21,871 nucleotides of DNA from CANKBT01 sp038236005 (lineage in GTDB: Bacteria > Actinomycetota > Actinomycetes > Mycobacteriales > SCTD01): the NCBI GenBank assembly GCA_038236005.1, contig JBBSTI010000052.1, forward strand, positions 1 to 21,871. The letters are read 5' to 3'. The notes under the pieces were generated by a model. It worked only from the letters and a program-made list of their open reading frames with translations, was not told the DNA's origin and searched no databases. Every line of letters begins with the position of its first letter. Position 1 is the first letter of the stretch. The translations under genes and the position numbers were made by a program. Shown in pieces: positions 14,679 to 21,871 of the stretch.

Positions 14679-16045
14679 CCGCTCGAACGATGACCGGTGC
14701 GACCTCCTACGAGGGGCGCCGGGTCCTGGTCGCCGGCGCCGGGGTCACCGGTGCCGCCGCCGCACGGGTGCTGCGCGCGCACGGCGCCGAGATCACCGTG
14801 GCCGACGGTGGGCCGGCCGAGCAGGTCCGTTCCGACGGCTTCGAGGTCCGGGACCTCGACCGCGCGCCGGCCGACACCGACCTGGTCGTGGTCTCGCCGG
14901 GCTGGCGGCCGGACGCGCCGCTGCTCGTGGATGCCGCGGACCGGGGGATCGAGGTGCTCGGCGAGGTCGCGCTGGCCCAGCGCCTGGCCGGGCCGAGCGG
15001 GCCGGCCTGGCTCGCCGTGACCGGGACGAACGGCAAGACCACGACCGTGACGATGCTGGAGCAGGTGCTGCGGGCCGCCGGTCTGCGCACGGTGGCGGCC
15101 GGCAACATCGGGCTTCCCCTGGTCGAGGCGGTGGCCGGGCCGTACGACGTGCTGGCCGTCGAGCTGTCCAGCTTTCAGCTGCACTGGTCGCCGCAGGTCG
15201 CGCTGGCCGGCGGCGCACTGCTGAACCTGGCCGACGACCACGTCGACTGGCACGGCAGCGCCGCTGCCTACGCCCAGGCCAAGACCCGGATCTGGTCCGG
15301 CGGGGTGGCGATCGGCAACACTGGCGACCCGGCGACAGCCCGCCTGCTGGCCCGGGTGCCCGGCAGGCGGGTCGGCTTCTCCTTGCAAAGCCCCAGGATC
15401 GACGAGCTGGGGGTGGTCGAGGACCTGCTGGTGGACCGGGCCTTCCCCGACGTCCCGGGCGAGGCGACGGTGCTGGCCGAGCTCAGCGACCTCGCGCTGC
15501 CCGGTGACCACAACGTCGCCAACGCGCTGGCGGCGCTCGCGCTCGCGCGTGCCTACGGGGTGAGTGCCGACGCCTGCCGGGACGGGCTGCGCGCCACCGT
15601 GGCGGGGGAGCACCGCAACGCCCTGGTCGCGGTGGTGGACGGCGTCTCCTACGTGGACGACAGCAAGGCGACCAACCCGCACGCCGCGCTGGCCAGCCTG
15701 TCGGCGTACGCCTCGGTCGTGTGGGTCGCCGGTGGTCTGCTCAAGGGTGCCGACGTCGAGCCGCTGGTGTCCGCCGCGGCCCCCCGGCTGCGGGCCGCGG
15801 TGCTGCTCGGCGCGGATCGCGCACCCTTTCGTGAGGCGCTCGCGCGACACGCGCCCGACCTCCCCGTGGTCGAGGCGACCGCCACCGACACTGCGTGCAT
15901 GTCCGAAGCCGTCCACGCCGCCGCACGCCTGGCCGAGCCGGGGGACACCGTTCTGCTGGCCCCGGCCGCCGCCTCCTTCGACCGCTTCGCCGACTACGCC
16001 GAGCGAGGACGGCTGTTCGCCGCGGCCGTCCGGGGCCTCGGATGA
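14675..16045 (+). CDS. murD: UDP-MurNAc-L-alanine--D-glutamate ligase MurD
   Basis: The protein has 456 residues. A Rossmann-like N-terminal domain (VLVAGAGVTGAAAARVL) is followed by the ATPase motif VTGTNGKTTTVTML with K121. ELSSFQLHWSP and NLADDHVDWHG mark the central domain. The C-terminal domain carries DGVSYVDDSKATNPHAA and APAAASFDRFADYAERG. It adds D-Glu to UDP-MurNAc-L-Ala. Both ends overlap neighbours by ATGA. The usual HR[LMI] before the YVDDSKATN motif reads EHRN here, a mild variant. Confidence 0.97.
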   Translation: MTARTMTGATSYEGRRVLVAGAGVTGAAAARVLRAHGAEITVADGGPAEQVRSDGFEVRDLDRAPADTDLVVVSPGWRPDAPLLVDAADRGIEVLGEVALAQRLAGPSGPAWLAVTGTNGKTTTVTMLEQVLRAAGLRTVAAGNIGLPLVEAVAGPYDVLAVELSSFQLHWSPQVALAGGALLNLADDHVDWHGSAAAYAQAKTRIWSGGVAIGNTGDPATARLLARVPGRRVGFSLQSPRIDELGVVEDLLVDRAFPDVPGEATVLAELSDLALPGDHNVANALAALALARAYGVSADACRDGLRATVAGEHRNALVAVVDGVSYVDDSKATNPHAALASLSAYASVVWVAGGLLKGADVEPLVSAAAPRLRAAVLLGADRAPFREALARHAPDLPVVEATATDTACMSEAVHAAARLAEPGDTVLLAPAAASFDRFADYAERGRLFAAAVRGLG

Positions 16046-17508
16046 CCGTCACCGACCTTCCCCGTCAGCGCGCCGACGGGGCCGTCAAGGCCGGCGCCGC
16101 CCGACGGGTGCCACCGCTCCAGCGACCGCTCGCCAGCTATCACCTGCTGCTGGGCGCCACGCTGCTGCTCGTCGCGCTCGGTCTGGTGATGGTCTTCTCC
16201 GCCTCCAGCGTCCGTGCGTACGACACCTTCGGCTCGTCGTTCTCGATCGCTCTCAAGCAGGGGATCTTCGTTGCGATCAGCCTGCCGCTGATGTTCGTCG
16301 CCTCCCGGATGCCGGTGCGGTTCTGGCGGTTGGCCGGCTATCCGGCGCTGATCGTCGCCGTGCTGCTGCTCATGGTCGTCCTGATCCCCAACGTCGGTCG
16401 CGGGGTCGACGGCTCGACCCGGTGGATCCCGCTGCCGGGCGGGTTCAACATCCAGCCCAGCGAGCTGGCCAAGCTGGCGCTCGCGCTCTGGGGCGCCGAC
16501 CTGCTGGTGCGCAAGCAGAAGCTGCTCAGCGACCCGAAGCACCTGTTCGTCCCGCTGCTCCCGGTGTCCGGTTTCGTGATGCTGCTGATCATGCTCGAGC
16601 CGGACCTCGGTACGACGCTCGCGACCACCGCCGTGGTGCTGGCGCTGCTGTGGACGGTGGGCACCCCGTTCCGGTGGTTCCTGCCCTTCCTCGGCCTGCT
16701 CGTCGCCGGCGCCGCCTTCCTGGCCGTCTCCGCTCCCTACCGGCTGGCGCGGCTCGCGTCCTTCATCGACCCCTGCAGCAAGGAGAACCGGCTCGACGGG
16801 GGTTATCAGGCCTGCCAGGGGCTGCAGGCGCTCGGCTCGGGCGGACCCTTCGGGCTCGGGCTCGGCGCGAGCCGGGAGAAGTGGGCCGGCGGCCTGCCGA
16901 ACGCCCACACCGACTACGTGTTCGCGATCATCGGCGAGGAGCTTGGGCTCCTCGGGACGCTGTCCGTGCTGATCCTGTTCGCCGTGCTCGCCTACTCGGG
17001 CGTGCGGATCGCCCAGCGCGCCACGGATCCGTTCGTCCGCCTCGTCTCGGCCTCGCTCACCGCGTGGCTCGCGGCGCAGGCAGTCATCAACCTCGGGGCG
17101 GTCGTCGGGCTTCTGCCGATCACCGGGATCCCGCTGCCGCTGGTCTCCTTCGGCGGTTCGTCGATGATCGCGACCATGCTGGCGATCGGCATCCTGCTGT
17201 CCTTCGCCCGGGTCGAGCCGGGGGCACCGGAGGCGCTCGCCGAACGACGCTCCGGCCTACGGACCTGGCTGGCCGTCCTGCCCGGGGTCTCCGCCCCGGC
17301 CCGCCCGGGCAAGGCGTCCGGACAACGGTCGACCGCGCGCGACGTCCACCCGGCCGCCGCCCCGCGGCAGGGCTCGACCGCCGCCGGTCCGCGGCAGGGC
17401 TCGACCGCCGCCGGTCCGCGGCAGGGCTCGACCGCCGTCGGTCCGCGGCAGCGCCCCGCAGACCCGTCCGCGCGCCGCGGACCGCAGAGCCGGCCCCGCC
17501 GACGATGA
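16042..17508 (+). CDS. ftsW: Septal peptidoglycan polymerase FtsW (SEDS glycosyltransferase)
   Basis: The protein has 488 residues from the ATG that overlaps the murD stop; the frame is open further upstream, inside murD. About ten spans lie between residues 32 and 390. SEDS hallmarks are STRWIPLPG, FNIQPSELAKLAL, LEPDLGTTL, NAHTDYVFAIIGEELG (D291 is the likely catalytic Asp) and PLVSFGGSSMIATM. It polymerises lipid II at the septum with FtsI. Its only cysteines (C245, C258) flank a predicted exported loop. The 98-residue C-terminal tail is basic and contains nine-residue PRQGSTAAG repeats. Mycobacterial FtsW uses its tail to contact FtsZ; this tail is not obviously similar. The stop overlaps murG by ATGA. 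Confidence 0.96.
   Translation: MTVTDLPRQRADGAVKAGAARRVPPLQRPLASYHLLLGATLLLVALGLVMVFSASSVRAYDTFGSSFSIALKQGIFVAISLPLMFVASRMPVRFWRLAGYPALIVAVLLLMVVLIPNVGRGVDGSTRWIPLPGGFNIQPSELAKLALALWGADLLVRKQKLLSDPKHLFVPLLPVSGFVMLLIMLEPDLGTTLATTAVVLALLWTVGTPFRWFLPFLGLLVAGAAFLAVSAPYRLARLASFIDPCSKENRLDGGYQACQGLQALGSGGPFGLGLGASREKWAGGLPNAHTDYVFAIIGEELGLLGTLSVLILFAVLAYSGVRIAQRATDPFVRLVSASLTAWLAAQAVINLGAVVGLLPITGIPLPLVSFGGSSMIATMLAIGILLSFARVEPGAPEALAERRSGLRTWLAVLPGVSAPARPGKASGQRSTARDVHPAAAPRQGSTAAGPRQGSTAAGPRQGSTAVGPRQRPADPSARRGPQSRPRRR
17362..17451 (+). repeat. 27-bp tandem repeat in the ftsW tail
   Basis: Three units of 27 bp (17362-17388, 17389-17415, 17416-17442) start with CCGCGGCAGGGCTCGACC, and a fourth is cut after 9 bp. 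The first two are identical and the third differs by one base (GCC to GTC). They encode PRQGSTAAG repeats. The near-identity suggests recent duplication. Confidence 0.93.
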
Positions 17509-18593
17509 CGCGGCCCCTCGCGGTCCTGGTCGCCGGGGGTGGCACAGCCGGTCACGTCGAGCCGGCCCTCGCTCTGGCGGACGCCTTGGTGCGCCTGGCG
17601 CCAGACACCCGGGTCTTCGCGCTCGGCACCACGTCCGGGCTCGAGGCCCGCCTGGTGCCGGCCCGGGGCTACCCGTTGCTTGCCATCGACCGCGTCCCGC
17701 TGCCTCGTCGGCCCACCCCTGAGCTGCTGCGGGTGCCCGGCCGGCTCGCGGGAGCCGTTCGGCAGACCTCCCGTCACCTGGCCGAGCACGAGATCGACGC
17801 GGTGGTCGGGTTCGGCGGCTACGTCGCCCTGCCCGCCTACCTGGCCGCACGCCGTCGCCGAACCCCTCTGGTCGTGCACGAGGCCAACGCCCGCGCCGGT
17901 CTTGCGAACCGGATCGGTGCGCGACTCACCCCGTACGTCGTGAGCACGGTGGCGACCGGTCTGCGTGGTGAGCAGGTCCTGGGGCTCCCGCTGCGTCGGA
18001 CGATCGCCGAGCTGGACCGGCCCGCGGCACGAGAGCAGGCTCGCCGGACGTTCGGGCTGGACGAGCGGCCGGTGCTGCTGGTGACCGGCGGCTCCCAGGG
18101 CGCCAAGCGGATCAACGATGCCGTCGTCGCCTCGGCCCGGGACATTGCCCGCGCCGGCGTGCAGGTGCTGCACGTGGCCGGCCCGAAGAACGCAGATCAG
18201 GTGTCGAGAGCGATCGGTGACCTGCCCGGCTACCACGTGCTGGCCTACGTCGACGGGATGTCGGAGGCCTACGCCGCCGCTGACCTCGTGCTGTGCCGCT
18301 CCGGGGCCATGACCTGCGCGGAGCTTGCCGCGGTCGGGCTGCCTGCGGTCTTCGTGCCGCTCCCGCACGGCAACGGCGAGCAGGCGCTCAACGCGGCCGC
18401 GCTGATCGAGGCGGGCGGAGGCATGATGCTGACGGACGAGAAGATGGACGCCGAGGCCGTACGGACGAGGGTGCTCCCGTTGCTGACCGACCCCGCGCGG
18501 CTGACCGCGATGGGCGTCGCCGCGGGTGCGCTCGGCCACCGTGAGGCCGACACCGACCTGGCTCGGCTCGTGCTCGAGGCGGTCGCCGCGTGA
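17505..18593 (+). CDS. murG: Lipid II synthase MurG (UDP-GlcNAc transferase)
   Basis: The protein has 362 residues, the normal length. It adds GlcNAc to lipid I on the inner face of the membrane, giving lipid II. Visible motifs are VAGGGTAGHVEPALALADAL (residues 9-28), VVGFGGYVALPAYLA, VVHEANARAGLANR, LVTGGSQGAKRIND, LCRSGAMTCAELAAVGLPA and PLPHGNGEQALNA. The start ATG overlaps the ftsW stop (ATGA); the same frame stays open for over 600 codons upstream, but that part is shadow of ftsW and murD. The stop overlaps murC by GTGA. Confidence 0.97.
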   Translation: MTRPLAVLVAGGGTAGHVEPALALADALVRLAPDTRVFALGTTSGLEARLVPARGYPLLAIDRVPLPRRPTPELLRVPGRLAGAVRQTSRHLAEHEIDAVVGFGGYVALPAYLAARRRRTPLVVHEANARAGLANRIGARLTPYVVSTVATGLRGEQVLGLPLRRTIAELDRPAAREQARRTFGLDERPVLLVTGGSQGAKRINDAVVASARDIARAGVQVLHVAGPKNADQVSRAIGDLPGYHVLAYVDGMSEAYAAADLVLCRSGAMTCAELAAVGLPAVFVPLPHGNGEQALNAAALIEAGGGMMLTDEKMDAEAVRTRVLPLLTDPARLTAMGVAAGALGHREADTDLARLVLEAVAA

Positions 18594-20065
18594 CCGACCT
18601 GCTGGCAGGACGGGTCCACCTGGTCGGGATCGGCGGCGCAGGGATGAGCGGCATCGCGCGGGTGCTCCTGGCCCGGGGAGGGGCGGTGTCGGGCAGCGAC
18701 GCCAAGGACTCCCGGGCCGTCACCGAGCTGCGCGCGCTCGGCGCCACGGTCCACGTCGGGCACGACGCGTCCCACGTCTCGGGCGCCGCGACCCTCGTGG
18801 TCAGCACGGCTATCACGTCGACCAACCCGGAGCTGGTCGCGGCTCGTCAGGCCGGGATCCTGGTGCTGCCGCGGGCCGAGGCGCTCGCTGCGCTCATGGT
18901 CGGCCGCCGTGGTGTCGCGGTGGCCGGGACGCACGGCAAGACGACGACGACCTCGATGCTGACCGTCGCGGCCTTCCACTGCGGCGTCGATCCCAGCTTC
19001 GCGATCGGCGGGGACCTCAACGAGGCGGCCAGCAACGCCCATCACGGCACCGGGGACCTGTTCATCGTCGAGGCTGACGAGAGCGACGGCAGCTTTTTGG
19101 CCTACGGCCCCGAGCTCGGGGTCGTGACCAACGTCGAGGCGGACCACCTGGACCACTACGGGGACGCGGACGCGGTCGCCCAGGCGTTCGTCGACTTCGC
19201 CGCGACCGTCGGGCCCGGTGGCCTCGTGACGTGCGCCGACGACCCAGGGGCCCGCACCCTGAGCGCCGTGGCACGTGCGCAGGGGATCGTGGTCCGCACG
19301 TATGGCGAGGCCGACGACGCCGATCTTCGGGTCACCGACCTGACCGTCAGAGGCACGACCAGCACCTGGACGCCCGTGCTGTCCGGACGCCGGCTGCCCT
19401 CGGTGCGGCTCGCTGTGCCGGGGCGTCACCTCGCGCTCAACAGCGCGGCGGCGCTGCTCGCCGGAAGCACCCTGGGCCTGTCCGAGCCCCTGCTGGTCGA
19501 GGGTCTCGGGCTCTACACCGGGGTGCGCCGACGGATGGAGCTCAAGGGGCAGGTCCACGGCGTGCGGGTCTACGACGACTACGCGCACCACCCGCCCGAG
19601 GTGACCGCGCAGCTCGTGGCGGCCAGGGAGGTCGTCGGGGAGGGACGGCTGGTGGTGGCCTTCCAGCCGCACCGGTGGAGCCGTACGAAGATCTTCGCCG
19701 CCGGCTTCGGGACGGCGCTCGCGCTCGCGGACGTGGTGGTCGTGATGGAGGTCTACGCCGCAGGGGAGGAGCCGATCCCCGGGGCGGGGGGCGCCGTCGT
19801 CGCTGCCGCTGTCCCGTTGCCGCGGGACCGGGTCCTGTTCGAGCCCAGCTGGTCGGCCGTGCCCGAGGCCCTGGCCTCGCGCGCCAGGCCGGGCGACCTC
19901 GTGCTGACCCTCGGCGCCGGCGACGTGACGTTGGTCGGTCCCGAGGTTCTCCGGCTGCTCCAGGCCCAGGACGAGGCGTCCTCGACCGGTGACCCTGATA
20001 ACCCCGGTGACTCCGACAACCCCGGTGATGCCCAGCCTGCCGACGACCCCGAGGAGAACCGGTGA
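18590..20065 (+). CDS. murC: UDP-N-acetylmuramate--L-alanine ligase MurC
   Basis: The protein has 491 residues. VHLVGIGGAGMSGIARVLL opens the N-terminal nucleotide-binding domain. The ATPase motif is AGTHGKTTTTSML with K117. EADESDGSFLAY, YDDYAHHPPEV and FQPHRWSRTK are the usual MurC signatures. It makes the first amino-acid addition to UDP-MurNAc. The last 27 or so residues form an acidic tail with DNPGD repeats that lies beyond the enzyme core. GTG start overlaps the murG stop. Within the tail, GAGGAG (20051-20056) serves as the ribosome site of ftsQ. Confidence 0.97.
   Translation: MTDLLAGRVHLVGIGGAGMSGIARVLLARGGAVSGSDAKDSRAVTELRALGATVHVGHDASHVSGAATLVVSTAITSTNPELVAARQAGILVLPRAEALAALMVGRRGVAVAGTHGKTTTTSMLTVAAFHCGVDPSFAIGGDLNEAASNAHHGTGDLFIVEADESDGSFLAYGPELGVVTNVEADHLDHYGDADAVAQAFVDFAATVGPGGLVTCADDPGARTLSAVARAQGIVVRTYGEADDADLRVTDLTVRGTTSTWTPVLSGRRLPSVRLAVPGRHLALNSAAALLAGSTLGLSEPLLVEGLGLYTGVRRRMELKGQVHGVRVYDDYAHHPPEVTAQLVAAREVVGEGRLVVAFQPHRWSRTKIFAAGFGTALALADVVVVMEVYAAGEEPIPGAGGAVVAAAVPLPRDRVLFEPSWSAVPEALASRARPGDLVLTLGAGDVTLVGPEVLRLLQAQDEASSTGDPDNPGDSDNPGDAQPADDPEENR
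19991..20026 (+). repeat. 18-bp tandem repeat in the murC tail
   Basis: Two 18-bp units (19991-20008 and 20009-20026) share GA(C)..AACCCCGGT and differ at a few positions. They encode the acidic DNPGD repeats at the MurC C-terminus. Confidence 0.75.
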
Positions 20066-20853
20066 CCCAGCGCACCCTCCCGTCCCGCACCAAGACCGCG
20101 CAGAACTCTGGTCCCCACGACCGTGGACGCCGTACCCGGGCGAGCAGGGCGCCGAGGACGCTCTGGGCCCTTGTTCTGCTGCTCGTCCTGGCCGGAGCGG
20201 GCGTGGGACTGCTGGCCTCGCCGCTGGTGGACGTCCGCTCGGTCGAGGTCACCGGCACGGAGCGGGTGAGCCCGCAGGACGTCCTGGCTGCTGCCGGCGT
20301 CCGCGACGGTTCGGCCCTTGCCACCCTGGACGTGCAGGGGGTGCGTGACCGGGTGGACGCCCTGCCTGCGGTGGCCTCGGTGTCGGTCCATCGTTCCTGG
20401 CCGCACACCGTGCGGCTGGTGGTCACCGAGCGCACTGCCCTGGCCTACGAGACCCGGCCGGATGGTGCGGTCCACCTGTTCGACGATGAAGGCCTCGACT
20501 TCGCCGTGACTGCCTCGGCGCCGGCCGGGCTGCCGCAGCTGAAGCTCCCCTCCGGACCCACGCGCGACGACGCAGCGCGAGCCGCCGGCTCGGTGCTCGC
20601 TGGTCTGCCGGACGCGCTGCGCACCCGGGTGACCGTCGTCCAGGGCCAATTCCCGTCCTCTGTCGCCCTGCTGCTGCAGGACGGCCGCACCGTCCTGTGG
20701 GGTGCGGCCGGTGACGCCGCCGACACCGCGACGAAGGCGGCGATCGTGTCCACGCTGGAGAAGGAACGGGCAGGCACGTCGGCCGGCGCCGCCCAGGCCG
20801 ACAAGGGTCTGGAGATCGACGTGAGCAATCCTGTCGTGGCCGTGGTGCGCTGA
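20062..20853 (+). CDS. ftsQ: Cell division protein FtsQ (DivIB)
   Basis: The protein has 263 residues: a basic cytoplasmic N-terminus (to about 32), one membrane span (about 33-54), a POTRA domain beginning VDVRSVEVTGTERVSPQDVL, and a beta domain with SVHRSWPHTVRLVVTERTA. It is bitopic and links early and late divisome proteins, in complex with FtsL and its partners. GTG start overlaps the murC stop, and GAGGAG lies 5 nt upstream. It contains no cysteine. In most actinobacteria ftsZ follows; here a terminator and a GGDEF gene do. Confidence 0.94.
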   Translation: MTQRTLPSRTKTAQNSGPHDRGRRTRASRAPRTLWALVLLLVLAGAGVGLLASPLVDVRSVEVTGTERVSPQDVLAAAGVRDGSALATLDVQGVRDRVDALPAVASVSVHRSWPHTVRLVVTERTALAYETRPDGAVHLFDDEGLDFAVTASAPAGLPQLKLPSGPTRDDAARAAGSVLAGLPDALRTRVTVVQGQFPSSVALLLQDGRTVLWGAAGDAADTATKAAIVSTLEKERAGTSAGAAQADKGLEIDVSNPVVAVVR

Positions 20854-20885
20854 GCGAGGGCTCCGCGGGGTCGGCGTTCGGAGGA

Positions 20886-20932
20886 AGCCGGGCAGAGCCG
20901 TCCGGCCGTCGCCCGGCTGGGACGCTTTCTTT
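20886..20932 (+). terminator. Terminator after ftsQ
   Basis: AGCCGGGC (20886-20893) and GCCCGGCT (20911-20918) form a perfect 8-bp stem with a 17-nt loop that can itself pair (CGGCCG). TTTCTTT follows at 20926-20932, 7 nt after the stem. This is the most convincing intrinsic-type terminator in the window and lies 32 nt after the ftsQ stop. Confidence 0.6.
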
Positions 20933-20957
20933 GCATCGTGTGGGGAAGGCGAGTCTC

Positions 20958-21871
20958 ATGCACGACGCAGGGAGGTCGATCGCCCCGCACGGCCTGTACG
21001 CCTTACCTGCTCCTCGCGAGACCTCGGACATGCTGGAAGGGGGAGACGTCGACGCCGAGCCCAGCCCTGATCGCGCTGCAGACGCGCGCGCCTCGGTCGA
21101 GGCGGTCCTCGCGTCCGGGTTCGACGTCTTCGAGGAGTTCTTCGAGCACGTCGGCATCGGTCTGGCTCTGGCCGACCTGTCGGCGCGTCTGCTGCGGGTG
21201 AACGAGGAATACGCGCGCATGGTCGATCGCTCGCCTGAGGACCTCGTGGGCGTGGCGTTGTCGGATCTGATCAGCCCGGCCGGCTGGTGGGGCGACGGTG
21301 GCGGCCTGGACCGGATCTTCTCGGGCCGGGAGCGTGCGCTGCAGGCGGAGCAGCGTGCTCCCATGGGCGACGGTCGGGACCGGTGGGTGCTGCACGGCGT
21401 CAACCTGGTCCGGGACCGGGACGGTGTGCCGCGCTGGCTCGCTCTGTCGTCGCAGGACGTCTCGGAGCGCAGAAGGGCGGAGCAGGACCTGCGCGACCTG
21501 ACGGCCAGCCTCACCGAGCGGGTCGTGCGCGACCCGTTGACCGGTCTCGCCAACCGTGGGCTGCTGGAGGAACGCACCCGGGCGGCGCTGGCCCGAGACG
21601 CCCGGCTCGGCACCTCGACAGGACTGCTGTTCCTTGACCTCGACCGTTTCAAGAAGATCAACGACCATCACGGCCATGCCGTGGGGGACGAGGTCCTGCG
21701 TCAGGTCGCCGACCGCCTGCGCCTGGCGGTCCGTCCGTCCGACACCGTGGCCCGGCTCGGCGGGGACGAGTTCGTGGTGGTCTGCGCGGACCTCGGCGGC
21801 AAGGTCGACGCGATCGCCATCGCCGAGCGCATCCGCGCCACCTGGTCCGAGCCGATCGAGGTCAGTGGCTC
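20958..21871 (+). CDS. PAS-GGDEF diguanylate cyclase, 3'-truncated by the window
   Basis: The frame stays open to the right edge (304 residues visible). An N-terminal region of about 57 residues precedes a PAS-like domain (about 58-175; VNEEYARMVDRSPEDLVG). A short helix (RRRAEQDLRDLTASL) leads to a GGDEF domain with DPLTGLANR (192-200), FLDLDRFKKIND (D227 metal site), the I-site R259-P-S-D262 and GGDEF at 268-272. The active and product-inhibition sites are both intact, so it probably makes c-di-GMP from GTP under feedback control. The PAS ligand is unknown, and an EAL domain could follow outside the window. The ATG was chosen because GGGGAAGG (20942-20949) lies 8 nt upstream; ATG at 21030 is an alternative. 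A terminator separates it from ftsQ, so it is likely its own transcription unit. Confidence 0.93.
   Translation, partial: MHDAGRSIAPHGLYALPAPRETSDMLEGGDVDAEPSPDRAADARASVEAVLASGFDVFEEFFEHVGIGLALADLSARLLRVNEEYARMVDRSPEDLVGVALSDLISPAGWWGDGGGLDRIFSGRERALQAEQRAPMGDGRDRWVLHGVNLVRDRDGVPRWLALSSQDVSERRRAEQDLRDLTASLTERVVRDPLTGLANRGLLEERTRAALARDARLGTSTGLLFLDLDRFKKINDHHGHAVGDEVLRQVADRLRLAVRPSDTVARLGGDEFVVVCADLGGKVDAIAIAERIRATWSEPIEVSG

Noticed and set aside
15564..17504. A fused upstream extension of murG over murD and ftsW
   Set aside because: The frame is open by chance. The ATGA overlap at 17505 and the MurG N-terminal motif right after it define the start.
20886..20957. c-di-GMP riboswitch before the GGDEF gene
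   Set aside because: I looked for the GEMM core sequences and did not see them. The stem and T-tract fit a terminator for ftsQ better.
1..21871. CRISPR arrays, tRNA or rRNA genes, insertion sequences or att sites
   Set aside because: No regularly spaced repeat-spacer pattern, transposase motif or RNA gene was seen; the only tandem repeats are coding and contiguous.

Overview
The window is a high-GC actinobacterial chromosome segment holding most of a division and cell wall (dcw) cluster. The evidence is the very high G+C, the dense 4-base start/stop overlaps, and the order dinB - DUF3040 gene - mraZ - rsmH - ftsL - ftsI - murE - murF - mraY - murD - ftsW - murG - murC - ftsQ. The DNPR motif in MurE suggests meso-diaminopimelate in the peptidoglycan. 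I cannot name a genus from the sequence alone.

Left part (1-6082). A 5'-truncated DNA polymerase IV gene (dinB) and a small DUF3040 membrane protein gene run rightward. A leftward operon converges on them: moxR-type AAA+ ATPase, DUF58 protein, and a membrane-anchored transglutaminase. Two GC-rich hairpins sit between the convergent ends.

Control region (6083-6425). The leftward moxR operon and the rightward dcw operon diverge here. Upstream of mraZ is a good -35/-10 pair overlaid by three perfectly 10-bp-phased TGGNG boxes, the expected autoregulatory operator of MraZ. Two more 10-bp-phased boxes lie on the other strand in the moxR leader.

Central and right part (6426-20853). mraZ is followed by a 206-nt hairpin-rich leader, an unannotated-looking 44-residue single-span membrane ORF, and then a relay of overlapping genes from rsmH to ftsQ. 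Together they make UDP-MurNAc-pentapeptide (MurC, D, E, F), transfer it to lipid (MraY), add GlcNAc (MurG), polymerise and cross-link at the septum (FtsW, FtsI) and organise the divisome (FtsL, FtsQ). Nearly every junction is ATGA or GTGA. The murE-murF gap is bridged by a 9-codon mini-ORF whose start and stop overlap both neighbours.

Right end (20854-21871). Where actinobacterial clusters normally continue with ftsZ, there is a hairpin plus T-tract terminator and then a PAS-GGDEF diguanylate cyclase gene cut by the window edge. Other unusual signals are a 50% GC patch with rare codons inside rsmH, a codon-usage discontinuity in the first half of ftsI, tandem repeats in the tails of ftsL, ftsW and murC, and paired cysteines in the exported parts of FtsI, FtsW and MraY. 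The core is a conventional dcw cluster. I saw no CRISPR array, tRNA, rRNA or insertion sequence.
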